NCBI GenBank assembly: GCA_038503035.1
Contig: JAVSML010038729.1
Span: 28,070-92,069 of the forward strand
From: Crocodylus rhombifer
Lineage: Eukaryota > Chordata > Crocodylia > Crocodylidae
DNA: 64,000 nucleotides
Direction: 5' to 3'
The translations under genes were made by a program, and so were the position numbers. Positions 47,175 to 57,995 of this stretch are shown here, piece after piece. Numbering within the stretch: the stretch's first letter is position 1; each line of letters begins with the position of its first letter. A model generated the notes under the pieces. That model was not told the DNA's origin and searched no databases. It saw nothing but the letters and a program-made list of their open reading frames with translations.

Positions 47175-47650
47175 TCCCGTATGATTTCTTTCCTATATTT
47201 AGGGGAGGCTATAATAACCAAAAGAGATTCAAGAAACTGTTTAATCATTTGTGTAATGTGTGACCATGCTGGGTATATAGAATGAACATCCAACTGAAAA
47301 GTCTAATAGCACATGAGAAAAATGTACCTTCATAGTTCATTACTTCATCCATTTTATCAGCCTTTATCTTATGTTCACACGATTCTGAATTCAGTTTCCC
47401 CCTGCCCTCTACTATTCAGTTCTGGTGGTGCAGGGCCTCTAGAAATCTGGGTGTGAATAAACTTCCTCAGTCACTAGGGAACCACAGATATTTTCCCATC
47501 CCAAGTGATAGTTGGCTGTTACCATTCCCCATGCACTTTTGATCCATATATATTAATCCTATCTTTGAACAGCAGTACAAATCAAAGCATGGTTGTGGCA
47601 AAACATATGACAAAATTAATCATTATTTCAACATAGAAGACATACGGACA
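46511..47650. other. anonymous AT-rich sequence
   Basis: No gene recognised. It includes the GA microsatellite at 47.14 kb. Confidence 0.55.
47141..47172. repeat. (GA)n microsatellite
   Basis: Uninterrupted GA run preceded by an A tract. Confidence 0.93.
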
Positions 47651-48036
47651 CTAAGGCTGCATCCATATGAGCATGGACATTCATTTCCCCAGGGACAATT
47701 AGCAGTGAGATATATGGGAGGTCCCCAGAAGCTTTACCTGTTCTGGGGACAACTACCTTGGGGAGGTTCCCAGAAGCTTTACCTGCTATGGCCATTGTGC
47801 CAATTGGAGCCTGGTTGGCAGCTGGAGTGCAGCTCCAACCAGCCACACTCGTTTTGGGTGGCACTTTCTCCACATACACCACCCTGTTTTGCGGGGGGGT
47901 GGGGGTTGACCCCTGGATATCCAGGAGTCAACACCCCTGACCCCCATGCTGTTCCCTTGCAGCGTGGAGAACAGCTGAATGTGTGGTATGCATATGCAAC
48001 ATATTGCACTACTGTCCCCATCTGGACATGGCCTAA
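47651..48036 (+). mobile_element. 'CATCYAGAC' MITE, full copy
   Basis: It starts CTAAGGCTGCATCCATATGA and ends CCATCTGGACATGGCCTAAG, an imperfect terminal inverted repeat. It contains a duplicated CCCAGAAGCTTTACCTG at about 47723 and 47769 and a 28-bp palindrome at 47905-47932. A half copy in opposite orientation is at 41.8 kb. No convincing target duplication was found. Confidence 0.65.
47905..47932. repeat. 28-bp near-perfect palindrome
   Basis: GTTGACCCCTGGAT followed directly by ATCCAGGAGTCAAC; one mismatch in the 14-bp arms. The half copy at 41.8 kb breaks off at this palindrome. Confidence 0.88.
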
Positions 48037-50249
48037 GAGCACAAACAACTACAGCAACATCTCAGCAATGTACATTGACCGGGGAGGGTGGACAGACAGA
48101 CAATTCAGTATGCATCCTCTCCCTCCCTGCCCCTGGAAACACATCTCTGCATTAGCACCATACCACTGAGGTTCTTTAGTTTTGTGGGGAGTAGCCAAGC
48201 ATAGAGTTAAGCAGACTTGGGAGATGACAGTGTTGCTTCCTAGGAAACCAGCAACATTTTTTGTAGGAAACTATGGCATCTTTAAACATTAACTCTCACT
48301 TTTCAAATCCTTCCCACTCATTAAAAAAAAACAATGAGTATATGTACATAAACTAGAGCTAGTAATACTGGGCAGTTGCATAGAAGACAGCAGTATATCC
48401 TCTGCCCATGAATGCCATTTTGGCTTTCACACAGAGCAGCTGAATTATAGATTGTCCTTAAAAACCATAACAGTTTGAATGCTCTTTATTTTTATGTGAA
48501 CAAAGTGACTTTAATCATTTATGTGCAAGTTAAAATTTATCAATAGCTTCTCTCCCATTAACTTCAAAAGAAAAATGAGATATTAAATTTATGGACATTA
48601 CTGTTTAAAAAGAGGATTGTTTTTAATGTTTTGTCTTCAGTAATGAGACTAGGTGTTTGCCGCAGGCTTAGGAGGAATAATGATAAAGCATTTAGTTATC
48701 AAAGACAAGTGTGTTTAAAGGGTAATCACTGTACATTATGCTGCAGTGGCCTAAAGTTTTAAAATGAACAATAAACACTTGTCAAACAATATATTATGCT
48801 TTCTCCTATGGAGACTTTCTGAATCCATATTCTTTGTTTCTCTGGGTAGCGTTTTATTATTTCCCATGGATTTAACATTTGTAGCAGGTTAAATATATAA
48901 ATGGGGAGAAGGGGGCTGGTTTGGAAAAAAACTTGGGGCAAAAAGCACCGTTAGGCTATTATTTTTCTTTCCAAATGATATAAACACAAATTCCAGGAGT
49001 GGGAAGAAGAAATGGAAGGAATGTTTATTCTATCAGAGTACCCATTTTGTCTGTATCAGGAAGTACACGCAGGAAATGAAGGAAAGATATTAATCCTTTT
49101 TTTTTTTTGTCAATTCACCTCTCTGAAACTGAAATGCTGTCCAAAAAACCAAGGGCATGCCGCATATGGAGAACCACTTGTCCTCAGAGTTTTAGCAAAA
49201 TCTCATTATATAGAGCTTAATCTTGCTTGTCTTGATCTGGCAAATGCTTTCCTAGATGACAGGTAAAGCACTACCACAGTAAACATTTTGCTTTAAAAAC
49301 TTGATATTATTTCTTAAAAAAAATATCTAAAGATTATATGATTGCTAGTTATCATCCAATTATCCCGTTTAGAATAAAGCCTTCTTACATTTTAAAAGCT
49401 GCGTACAAAATACTTTTTTGTCCTACTGCATTACTTTCCATCTGCCTGTGCCACCCCACTTTAGTACAAAATAAATCCATGGAAGTATACCAAGCAAGAG
49501 TAACCATTCCAAAGTACATCTTCTTTGAGGTGGGTTTTTTCCTTTTCTCTGTAGGCTGTTATCAATTCAAAATGAAACATGAGCAGAGTTCTTAAGGTGA
49601 CTGAGATAGAACTATTTGTATCATTTTAGCAATCAACATGACCTACTTCTACAATACATTCCCAAAACCATAACAACTCAAATCAGAGCCTGGCAAGAGT
49701 CAGAGGGTACTTGGTGGCAGTCTACAATGTGGATAACCTCTGAGGTTAATTACACTTGCTCCTCTACCAGCGCCATATATGGCATCACCTGCTTACAGTG
49801 TCCCTTCACTGTCTATATTAGGTAGGACAATCCCTACATGAAAGAAAACGAATGGAGACTGATTTGACATTAATTTCAGAAATACACAACAGCCCATGAC
49901 AGAGCACTTTAACCTCAGAGTAGCTGTTTTTAAGGAACAAAACTTTAGAAACCAACCTGAATGCAAAACTGCGGATCAAGAAGTCAACCACAGACTGATT
50001 ATGTAAGCATGGCTGACTGGGACTATGGATTCTTATGCCATTACGTAAGCTAGCTGTGTACCTCAGTGGGTTAACTGCCTTGTTTATCATTACTGACCTA
50101 CACAACACACTTTCACTCATCGTTAGTGCCCCCTCCCCTTATGTTTAAAATTCTCTTCTATTTAGTAGCCAGTCCAGTCATAGCATCTGAAGAAGTAGAC
50201 TGTCACTTACAAAAGCTAACCAGTTAGCTCTGAACTAGTTAGTCTCTAA
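48037..50249. other. anonymous AT-rich sequence
   Basis: No gene, RNA or repeat family recognised. Confidence 0.55.
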
Positions 50250-50696
50250 GGGCATTTTAATATATGCTCAGAAGTGAGAGGTTGGCACTTAAATTAGAGT
50301 AGCTTTGAGAGCCATTCTAATTAAATTGCTGGCAGTGTCCTGTTTTATACTCCCGTTTGTGATCTGTTTTCTTTTTCAAAAGGTCAAAACTGCTCCTATA
50401 ACAGCAGGTACCAGAGTTCTCCTTGTTTCTTCTGTGTCTGAATTGGGCTACATATTCTGTCAGTGTCCCTGTGCTTCAAAATGGCAGTGGGGGTGCTTTA
50501 ACTAAAGCTTTTTCAATGAGCTTTAGTTAAAAAAGTGCCCCTGCCACCATTTTGAAGTGCAGAGATGCTGATGCACAAGACGTGGAGGCTGGCTGGAGCA
50601 TGCTAATTAGCATGCTCCAACAGACTCGATTAATTAAGTCTGCTCCTATGTGCTTTAATTACAGCATGTTGGAACAGACATGCTGGGAGGCTAAGG
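50250..50696 (+). mobile_element. 'GCTTTAATT' MITE copy 3, split by a 120-bp insertion
   Basis: The left end GGGCATTTTAATATATGCTC matches copy 1. A near-perfect internal hairpin spans 50475-50556 (TTCAAAATGGCAGTGGGGGT, then GCTTTAACTAAAGCT and its inverse). The body AGTAGCTTTGAGAGCCATTC, TAATTAAA and the distal GACTCGATTAATTAAGTC palindrome are shared with the 26.7-kb copy. It carries a separate insert at 50341-50460. Confidence 0.7.
50333..50468. mobile_element. 120-bp non-autonomous insertion with 8-bp target duplication
   Basis: The insert 50341-50460 is flanked by exact octamers CAGTGTCC (50333-50340 and 50461-50468). Removing one octamer and the insert restores continuity with sister MITE copies at the corresponding position. 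A related sequence occurs at 59.65-59.77 kb, sharing ACTCCYGTTTRTGAT, TGTTTTCTTTTT, AAAACTGYTCCTAT and GTACCAGAGTTC. An 8-bp duplication suggests hAT. No coding capacity. Confidence 0.75.
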
Positions 50697-52082
50697 CATC
50701 ACTCTGGCCTGATTCTTTAGCAGTCAAGTAAAGAATGAATGATATTCTGATACTTGGTTGTTCCCATTCAGATAAAAAAAAGGGAGTATATAATAATATA
50801 TTCCTGGATCTTTAGTGCTTAAAGCAATAAAAAAAAAAATGTTTTTGCATACTCATTAAACATATTTTCACGTGTGCCTTGAATTTTCAGTGAAAGAACA
50901 AAATAGTTACTCTATGGGAGGAAAAACTAAGTTCCATAATAAAGACGGTAGGGTAGGCCCGGGTTATATAATTAAAAAAAATGATTTTGTACAAATAGCA
51001 TCTTCTACTGTTTCCCCACACACACATCTAATTGTATGGATTGATCCATTTCTTTAGTCTTTACTTGAAAATGTGTTTAAAAGTGTTATTTGATGGAATT
51101 TTATGGATTAAAACAATGGCAATTCTGCCTAGCTCTATACGTTAAAAAAGTAATTTCCTTTTACATTTCCTTTTTTCCAGGATGTCTGTTTCAAAATGTC
51201 AGTATTTTGTCTGAGGTCAAGTTATCGCTATTCTTCTACATGTAAACATATTATCTGCTAGAAGAAAACTAATTTGTCATCAGCACTGCTCAGTTATTTT
51301 GATCAGTGACCAGTTCGGTTAACACTTGCAAACTGCTGTCATGTCTAAATGAATCCCACTCTTTGAACTTTAAGCAGAGAAAATTAATGTACATTTCCAC
51401 TATGTCCTGCAAGACCTTTTTTTTGCAATGAGACTAGGGCTGAAGAGTTGAGACTTCCACTTATTATTTCAGAAGGCGTGTCTGAGCAGAGCAGGAAGTG
51501 GAAAGTCTTTTTAAAGGTGAGAAACAGGTCTCTGAAACAATGAGGCCAACACAGGAAAATTCATTCAACCCCGACACTATCCTGGGGAAAGGGAGTGCTG
51601 GGACTAGAGGTAAAAGAGGAAGTTTAATGCAATTCATTGGCCTAAATACACATATGAGAAAACTTAATTCATTCTCCTGCTGATTCCCTCCCCAGGATTT
51701 TTTGCTATGTTGATTTTTGGCAGATATTCTATCCCAGAGGAGCTGGGGCAAAATGGGAGAAGGGGAGAGGGGTCAACTGAATTAGTTGGCAAAAGGAAAT
51801 TTTTCCTAGCAATTGCTCAGAGACTGCCTTGTCTCTCCTGTACAGCCCTATAAAGGGGTGGAGAGGAACAAAACCTACATACAGGTGAAGTCTTGTAGAC
51901 ATAGCCTGTATTCCAAGAGACATCCATCCATCATGGAACAGGGACAGGCAGCACACATGCACAAAAGCAAGCTGCTTATTCCTCTTCGAGGGTGCTTTTG
52001 TAAGCGTTAGATACTTGTATTTGATAGTCTTTCACCAGAGTACTGAGCACCTGCTTTTACTGCATCTCTCCCTGGTCACACT
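50697..52082. other. anonymous AT-rich sequence
   Basis: No gene or repeat family recognised. Confidence 0.55.
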
Positions 52083-52245
52083 TGTGAAGTACAGAAATGC
52101 CATCATCCTCATTTAACAGATGAGGAACTGAAGGCTCAAAGGGGAAAGAGACTTACCAAAGTCTTACACAAGTGGTCTGTAGCTTAACAGGTAATTGACT
52201 GGAGGGGTCCTAAGTTCCTAGCTCAAACAGTGCCCATAATTATTC
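52083..52245 (-). mobile_element. MIR-class SINE, reverse orientation
   Basis: CATTTAACAGATGAGGAACT, then GAAGGCTCAAAGGGGAAAGA and GACTTACCAAAGTCTTACAC is the reverse complement of the conserved MIR core (CCTCAGTTTCCTCATCTG, then CTTGGGCAAGTC-like sequence). It is old and diverged, as expected of this amniote-wide family. Confidence 0.7.
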
Positions 52246-53431
52246 TCCTTGAAAAATAATGTCTTTCCATGTTGCCCAAGGGCTAGTACGGGTCCTACAT
52301 GACCCAGCATAAAATGAGATATTACATAATGTTAAAGCTAGCAATGCATTGAAAGTATAGTACTAATTATTGTTCAGTATTTTAAACTTGAGAACAAAGG
52401 CTTTGAGAAGTATTATTTTTCTTTTCCATGGGAAATTAGGGACCACAATGGATCCATCAAGAACAAGAAGGTGAAGGATGTTATTCAGGGCAGAAATCAA
52501 ATGAACAACATAGTGCACTAACTACCCCTGAGAAATGGTACAGGAGATCCAGGTTTGCATCCTTTATTTTTTGCATTCACAAAAACTAATTTTAAAAAAA
52601 GTTTAAATCCCATTTCCAATGCCTTATTGAGTCCTCCCACAACACAGAGTCATTTTAAATGAAACTCCACTCATATGGAGTTTCCAAGTATCTGTGCTAT
52701 ATACATTAAGGCTTGAACTCCTATCTGCATTAAAATTAAGGCTGGCCTTTGTGCCTATGTTAAAACTTCTTCCTGTCTATACTGCCTTTATCATTTTTGT
52801 CCCTTTGCTTTGTCTACTCCCTACTTTGTTTTCACTCTTTTTCTTTCTTCTGCCTTGCTACCAAAAAGTATTCTGAGGGTATCACATTTGCAATCCATTG
52901 CTGTTAACTTTTTGAACTTTGGGTTTGCAATTATGCAAACTGACTTTGCCTAGTCTAAATAATATACTTATAAAATACATCATAAAAATCATATGATTAT
53001 TTTAAGCAATGATCTCTTATAATTAAGAACCTGTCATGAACATGGCTTGTCTGTATTTGAAACTTCAATTGTGCTAACACATGACCAACAAACAATTAGC
53101 ATTTTAGTTATCATATTTAACCCTAAAATTATGTCATTTTAGTCACAAAAGTTTATGTCCTGCCTAGTTGGACATACTGTGGTGAAAATATGCAAGGACT
53201 CAAGCTTCACAAATCATGGCAGAGCATAAATTCTTGATTTACCTGTAAGTAGGGCCTTACTGAAGAGGTAACAATATGTTCCACCAATCCCTTCCTCCCA
53301 CCTCCAACAAAAATCTAGAGTTTCAGATTTATTCAGAGTTAACCACAGAAAAGGTCATGCCAATCAATAGAATCCAGCCTTTTTTTTTTTTTGGCAATAC
53401 ATTTTATCAGATCAACTATACACAAGAGAAA
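52246..53431. other. anonymous AT-rich sequence
   Basis: No gene or repeat family recognised. Confidence 0.55.
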
Positions 53432-53542
53432 GATGTTAACTGAGGTCTCCATCTACACATTACACTTAAGGTTAATCAGGTCTTAAGTGGTCACCCAGAC
53501 ACACCTTCAGTCAATTGCTGGTATGATAAAAAGTTGAATAAG

Positions 53543-53587
53543 CTACAAAGTGATTATGATTATACAAAATGTGTAATCACTTTGTAG
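53543..53587. repeat. perfect 14-bp-stem hairpin
   Basis: CTACAAAGTGATTA (53543-53556) and TAATCACTTTGTAG (53574-53587) are exact reverse complements with a 17-nt loop. Confidence 0.92.
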
Positions 53588-53623
53588 TGGCTTCCTATCA
53601 TGCTATTAATTGAATAGGTGGCC

Positions 53624-54477
53624 AGGGGCATTAGGGCTGTGTGAAGTTCCGGGTGCTGATTTGATTCAAAGGAGATTCAGCCCTATTTGGCGGCCAAATC
53701 TCCAAATCTGAAATGAATCAGGAGACCAATAAAAAGGTCCAAATCAATTTGGAAAGCATTAGAGATTTGGGGAGCTGGACTCAAACTCCATGCCAGTAAG
53801 TAGGGGGTCAGAAGGGGAAGCTGGAGGAGGGAGGAACCTTGGGAGCACCTCCACCAGCTCCCTCAGGACCCTGAGCACTCCCCCTCCCCCTCCCCTGACT
53901 CCCACCACCTTGGCTGCTCCACCCAGCCCCAGCTCCTGGTTGTTTTAAAAAAAAAAAAGCCCCCACTCACTGACTCTTCCTAGACTGGGGGGGACACTGC
54001 CCCACACTGCATAGGGGGCTCTGCCATGAGCTTTCCCCACCATTTGCTCTCCCAGTCCCAGTTCTCAAAAAAAAAAGAAAAAGCTTTCCACTCACTAGCT
54101 GCTACAGCAGCCGTTGGAGCCTCTGGGGGCTCATGGCAGAGCCCCCCACTCAGCATGGGGCAGTGGGGGGCAGCAGGGATCACCCCTTCCCCTGGCAGCA
54201 TCTGGTGAATGCCAGGTTGTTGTTTTTTTTTTTTTTTTTAAAGAGCTGGGAGGCTGGGACTGGGCTGTGCAGCCATTGATGGGGCTGGGAGAGTGGGCAG
54301 GGGATGGAACCTGTTTAATTTGAAGATTTAGCTAATTCTGTGGCAGCTGAATCTCCAAATCAGATTAGGCCAAATTGATTTGGGACAGTAATTCAAATCA
54401 TGGAATCAAATCACTGTCCCCTGAATTAGCCAAATCCGAAGTGAATACTAACCTCTTTGCACAGGCCTAAGGGGCAT
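53624..54477. mobile_element. hAT-like non-autonomous element 5 (TAGGGCTGTG family), nested
   Basis: The element spans 53632-54469 (838 bp) with perfect 8-bp duplications AGGGGCAT (53624-53631 and 54470-54477). The ends TAGGGCTGTGTGAAG and CTTTGCACAGGCCTA match element 2. Subterminal regions carry repeated AAATCTCCAAATC and CAAATCNATTTGG words, unlike the GTTTCGAA words of elements 1, 3 and 4, so it represents a different subfamily. The GC-rich interior contains long A and T runs. No transposase is encoded. Confidence 0.87.
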
Positions 54478-54717
54478 TTGTGACTGGGAGCCCTAGCAGC
54501 TAATCTGAGCTCCCAGCTGGGGATACCTCCCAAGCCTGGGAGCCCCATCAGCTGATAGGTCTCCCAGTCAGGAGGGGAGACAAGGTTCTCTGTGGATTCC
54601 TGCATATGGGAGACTGCAGCTGACAGTGTCCCACCTGCAGGCATGCACCACTTAAATGTGATTAACTAGTTAATTATACATTAAGTGTAATGTGCAGATG
54701 GGGCCTCAGTTAACATC

Positions 54718-56180
54718 GTTCCCCAATATATACCTGATAAAACAGCTATGGGGTCTGATAAAATATATTACCAAAAATAGCCTTGCTTCTACTTCTGAAT
54801 GGCATTTCCTCTTCTATGGTTAACTCTGAAGGTGTCTGAAACTTTAGATTTTGACAATAAAGGTATTGGAATTTGGACTTAGTTAAAAAAAAAAAAAAAA
54901 AAGTTTTTTGCCAACATAAAAATGAGGGGTGCGAACCTGGATCACCTTTACTGGAGCAAACCAGTTGACGGAGGGGTCTCCCAGCTGAAGGAGCTTGCTT
55001 CTTGGCAGTGCAGGGGAGGCTTAGTTTCAGGGTCCCCCTGCACCAGCAGTAAGGCACGATGGGATCACTCACTGGATCTCACAATTACACCTCCTGCCAT
55101 GCATGTGTAGCATGGTAGGAAGCATGATTAAATGGATTGCACATGAGATCCCATTACCCTGCACATTATCCCTTAACCTGCATGTGTAGAGGGGCCCAAA
55201 AGCTTTAAAAAATAAAGTGCCCTTCTTCAGGTCAGGCCCAGGTCTGACCCTAGTTTTTTCCCCCAAAGGTGAAGTACAAACATTCTGTTTCTACCAAGAG
55301 AATTGCGTTTCTCCCAATAAAAACCACTCATATTCGTGTTGTTTCTCCCAGACCAAAAATGGCAATTTTAGGAGAAAAACAACCCAACACCATCCCCTTA
55401 AAAGTAGCTCCAAAGAGTAATGGTCTTGGAAGAATGAACATTTGTCCACTTTGCTATGGCTTAACTCATCCTAAAGATCAGGAGGAGTGGAGCTGTGGGA
55501 AAAGGCTCCTGTGCCTTCCACAGAATCAGATCACCCTGGTCTGGGAGAGGGGGAAGTTGCTCCCACCCCTCCTGTAAATTAGGAAGGGAGGCAAGGAGCA
55601 GTTGCCAGTTGCTCCCTGCCAATTCCTCATGCACCAGAGTCCCAAAGTAAGAAGTGGGCAGGGGAACAGGAGAGTTGGAACAGCCAATGGCTCCCCCAGA
55701 GTAGGATTATTCCAGTCTCAGGAAAACACAAATAAAAGGGGGAGGTTGTGGACTGAATTCTCCTACTGAGCCCTCTCATAGAATTATGTTTAGTGGTAGA
55801 AATTTTAATAAAAATAATCTCTCAGCCCCAAAACACCTTTGCTTCTTGCATATTTTCTGAACCAATCACCGCTATAACAACACTCCAGCCCTACTAAAGA
55901 TCAAAAGAAGAACAGAATCAGCAATTTGACTAGGGGGAGGAGGGCTGTTACACTCCACCGTATGGCACTGAGTAACATGAAGAGGAAAGGAGGAAAAAAA
56001 ATAAAAGAAGGGAGTGATTACTGATCATACAGGATGCCTCTGTGGCACCAGCTACTTCTTTCTCCATACAACCGTCCTATGCTAAATTTCTTCTAGTCCT
56101 GCTAGATCCTGATGTTGTGCTGAGGGGTCAGGCCAATGCTCAGGATCTCAATATTGTGCTGTTAGACAGGAGGGCGTGGT
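54718..56180. other. anonymous, partly GC-richer sequence
   Basis: No gene. An A18-type run lies near 54.88 kb. CTCCCAGACC/GGTCTGGGAG and GGAGAAAAAC words at 55.3-55.6 kb hint at a degraded inverted-repeat element without definable ends. Confidence 0.45.
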
Positions 56181-56189
56181 GTACAATTG

Positions 56190-56460
56190 CACATATACAA
56201 ACACCCAAATCAATTAGGTGCATACACGCACATACTACCAGCTCAGGCATATACACATTCAAACCAGCCTAGGCACATGCATACCTATTACCAATTTAAG
56301 CCCATACATGCTATACACACCAAATTTAGACAGAATCAGTTACCAGCACCTGCACATCCAATACACGTACCACACACACACGATATCTGTATATATATAT
56401 ACACACATGTGTATTCACTAATTTTCACACATACCACCCACCTACACATACACACAGGTG
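56190..56460. repeat. CA-rich degenerate microsatellite region
   Basis: Interspersed CACA, CATACA and TATATA runs, densest at 56.36-56.46 kb. Frames through it are rich in His and Thr purely from the repeat. Confidence 0.8.
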
Positions 56461-56539
56461 AGCTTCTAAGTTGGGTGTTGTGTTGTTTATGTATGTATGT
56501 GCTTGGTGTACTTGGGATACCTGGGGAAAGGTTAAGGTA

Positions 56540-57262
56540 AGAAAGTAGAAGTGTAGGAGGTTAAAGTTACCAGGACTGGGATTAGAACTGACAGACTACA
56601 GGGGCCTGGGCTGAAGAACTGAGGCTTGGGGGTAACTTTAGGTTAATTGATCTTAACTGATTAAAAGACAACACCCAAAGGCTGCAGAACAGGGAAATCA
56701 TGCCTGCAGAGAGTCTGGGACTGGAGCCAGAGTTACAGGGGAGCTGAAAAGGTAGGTAGAGAGAGGGGAAAATGGGACTAAGGGGAAGTGTGAGTGTTAA
56801 AGAGGGGCTCTGGGTGTGGGGAGCCAAAGGATGGCTCTGGGGCAGCTAGAGAAGTTGCAGAGAGCAGCAGTAGGTGCTGGGAATTGGAGAAAGGCTCCAG
56901 CTGCTAGAGAAACCTGCAGGACAACCAAAAGGAGCAGGGAAGCTGCAGGGGGTGGGGCGGGGATGACTACAGAAGGTGCCGGGGAAGCCTGAAAACAGCA
57001 GAAAAATCACAGGAAAAGGAGGGACTGAAAGGTGGCAGGGCAGTGGGGAAAAAAGAAAAAAGCATAAGAAAGTCACAGGGAAAAGGCCGTAGGTGGCATG
57101 GGAGGCTGAAAGGCAGCAGGGACAGCATGAAAGCAAGGAGAGGCTGAGAGGTGGCAGAAAAGGGGAGATGGAATAGGGAGGAGCTCAGGAAACTAGTGGC
57201 GGCGGGGGCTGGAGCTGAGAGAGAGAGAGAAAGAGAGAATGAAGCTGGAATTTAAGATAGGG
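56540..57262. other. purine-rich (G+A) strand-asymmetric block
   Basis: About 700 bp dominated by GGAG, GAAA and GGCAG words on the plus strand, with repeated segments such as GAGGCTGA(A/G)AGG(C/T)GGCAG at about 57101-57120 and 57140-57160. No gene is supported; minus-strand frames are rich in Ser, Pro and Cys from composition alone. It adjoins the LTR-like unit and could be part of a larger retroelement or a decayed minisatellite. Confidence 0.5.
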
Positions 57263-57995
57263 AAGGGACTGGGATTCAGTAAAACATGACCCAGCTCAGG
57301 TTTGCAAATGACAGTGGTTTTATTGAACAGGGGAGATGGTGACACAATGTCTTATTGGTTCCCTTACACCCACACACACAATGGCAGCAGGGGTTAGAGG
57401 GACTTGGTGCAGGGGTTGAAGTCCACTGAAGTCCAGGAGGAGAGAGAGAGAAAGAATCCAAATTGTAGGAGGAGGTGTGCAGGTATAGCTACTTACATAG
57501 GCTGGAAAGGGGTCCTTGTCCAGTAGGTGTTGTCCAGAGCGGGGTCTCCGGCAGGGCCTCTGGGTGGATAGGTGGTGTGGCATCGTGCTGGTCCCGATGG
57601 AGAGGGCCTCCCACTGGGTCTGTCTTCACTGCCCCTTTTTATAGGGGCAGACCTTGTGTGACCCTAGTGACAGGAGGCATGCCCAGGCAAGGGTCAGCCC
57701 CTGGCATACTGAGCATGTGTGCTCCATGCAGAGGTGTGCAGTTTCAGGTATCTGTAATGATGAGAGTTGCTGGTTCTGTAGGTTCTTTTGTCTTTCAAAT
57801 GCTGGGTTCTTGTCTCTGTTCCTGAGTGAGATCTGTGGTTCCTGGATGAATGAGCATGATTGGGAATGACTGAAATACAGTGGTAGCAGGCCTCTACTGA
57901 ATGGCCTGTAATGACTGGGCCATCACCTCGCATTGATTCATCCAGGAACCAATTTACATGGGAGGGATACGTGACTCGTACAGTTGTGACACAGG
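57263..57995 (-). mobile_element. LTR-like promoter/poly-A unit (endogenous retrovirus-like)
   Basis: Read on the minus strand, GGTCTGCCCCTATAAAAAGG gives a strong TATA box (plus 57637-57643). About 315 bp downstream an AATAAA signal (plus 57319-57324, TTTATT) is followed by ACCACTGTCATTTGC. U3-TATA-R-AATAAA order and spacing fit an LTR. Candidate ends are TGTGTCACAACTG (near plus 57993) and ...GAATCCCA (near 57269); flanks GGGAC/GGGGA are weak. No primer-binding site, polypurine tract or viral gene was recognised next to it, so it is probably a solo LTR. An ordinary host promoter is less likely because poly-A lies so close. Confidence 0.4.

Larger units (their letters stand above)
53432..54717. 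mobile_element. inverted-repeat element with 38-bp termini, host of hAT-like element 5
   Basis: The left end GATGTTAACTGAGG, then TCTCCATCTACACATTACAC and TTAA (53432-53470). The right end (54680-54717) is its reverse complement with only a few differences. Inside lie a 14-bp perfect hairpin (53543-53587), the nested 838-bp hAT-like element, and a segment with CTGGGAG/CTCCCAG inversions (54.48-54.60 kb). Without the nested insert the element would be about 440 bp. No other copy was found in the window. Confidence 0.72.

Noticed and set aside
47096..47293. Serine-leucine repeat protein on the minus strand
   Set aside because: Encoded by the (GA)n microsatellite.
56187..56540. His/Thr-rich open frame
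   Set aside because: Produced by the CA-rich microsatellite.
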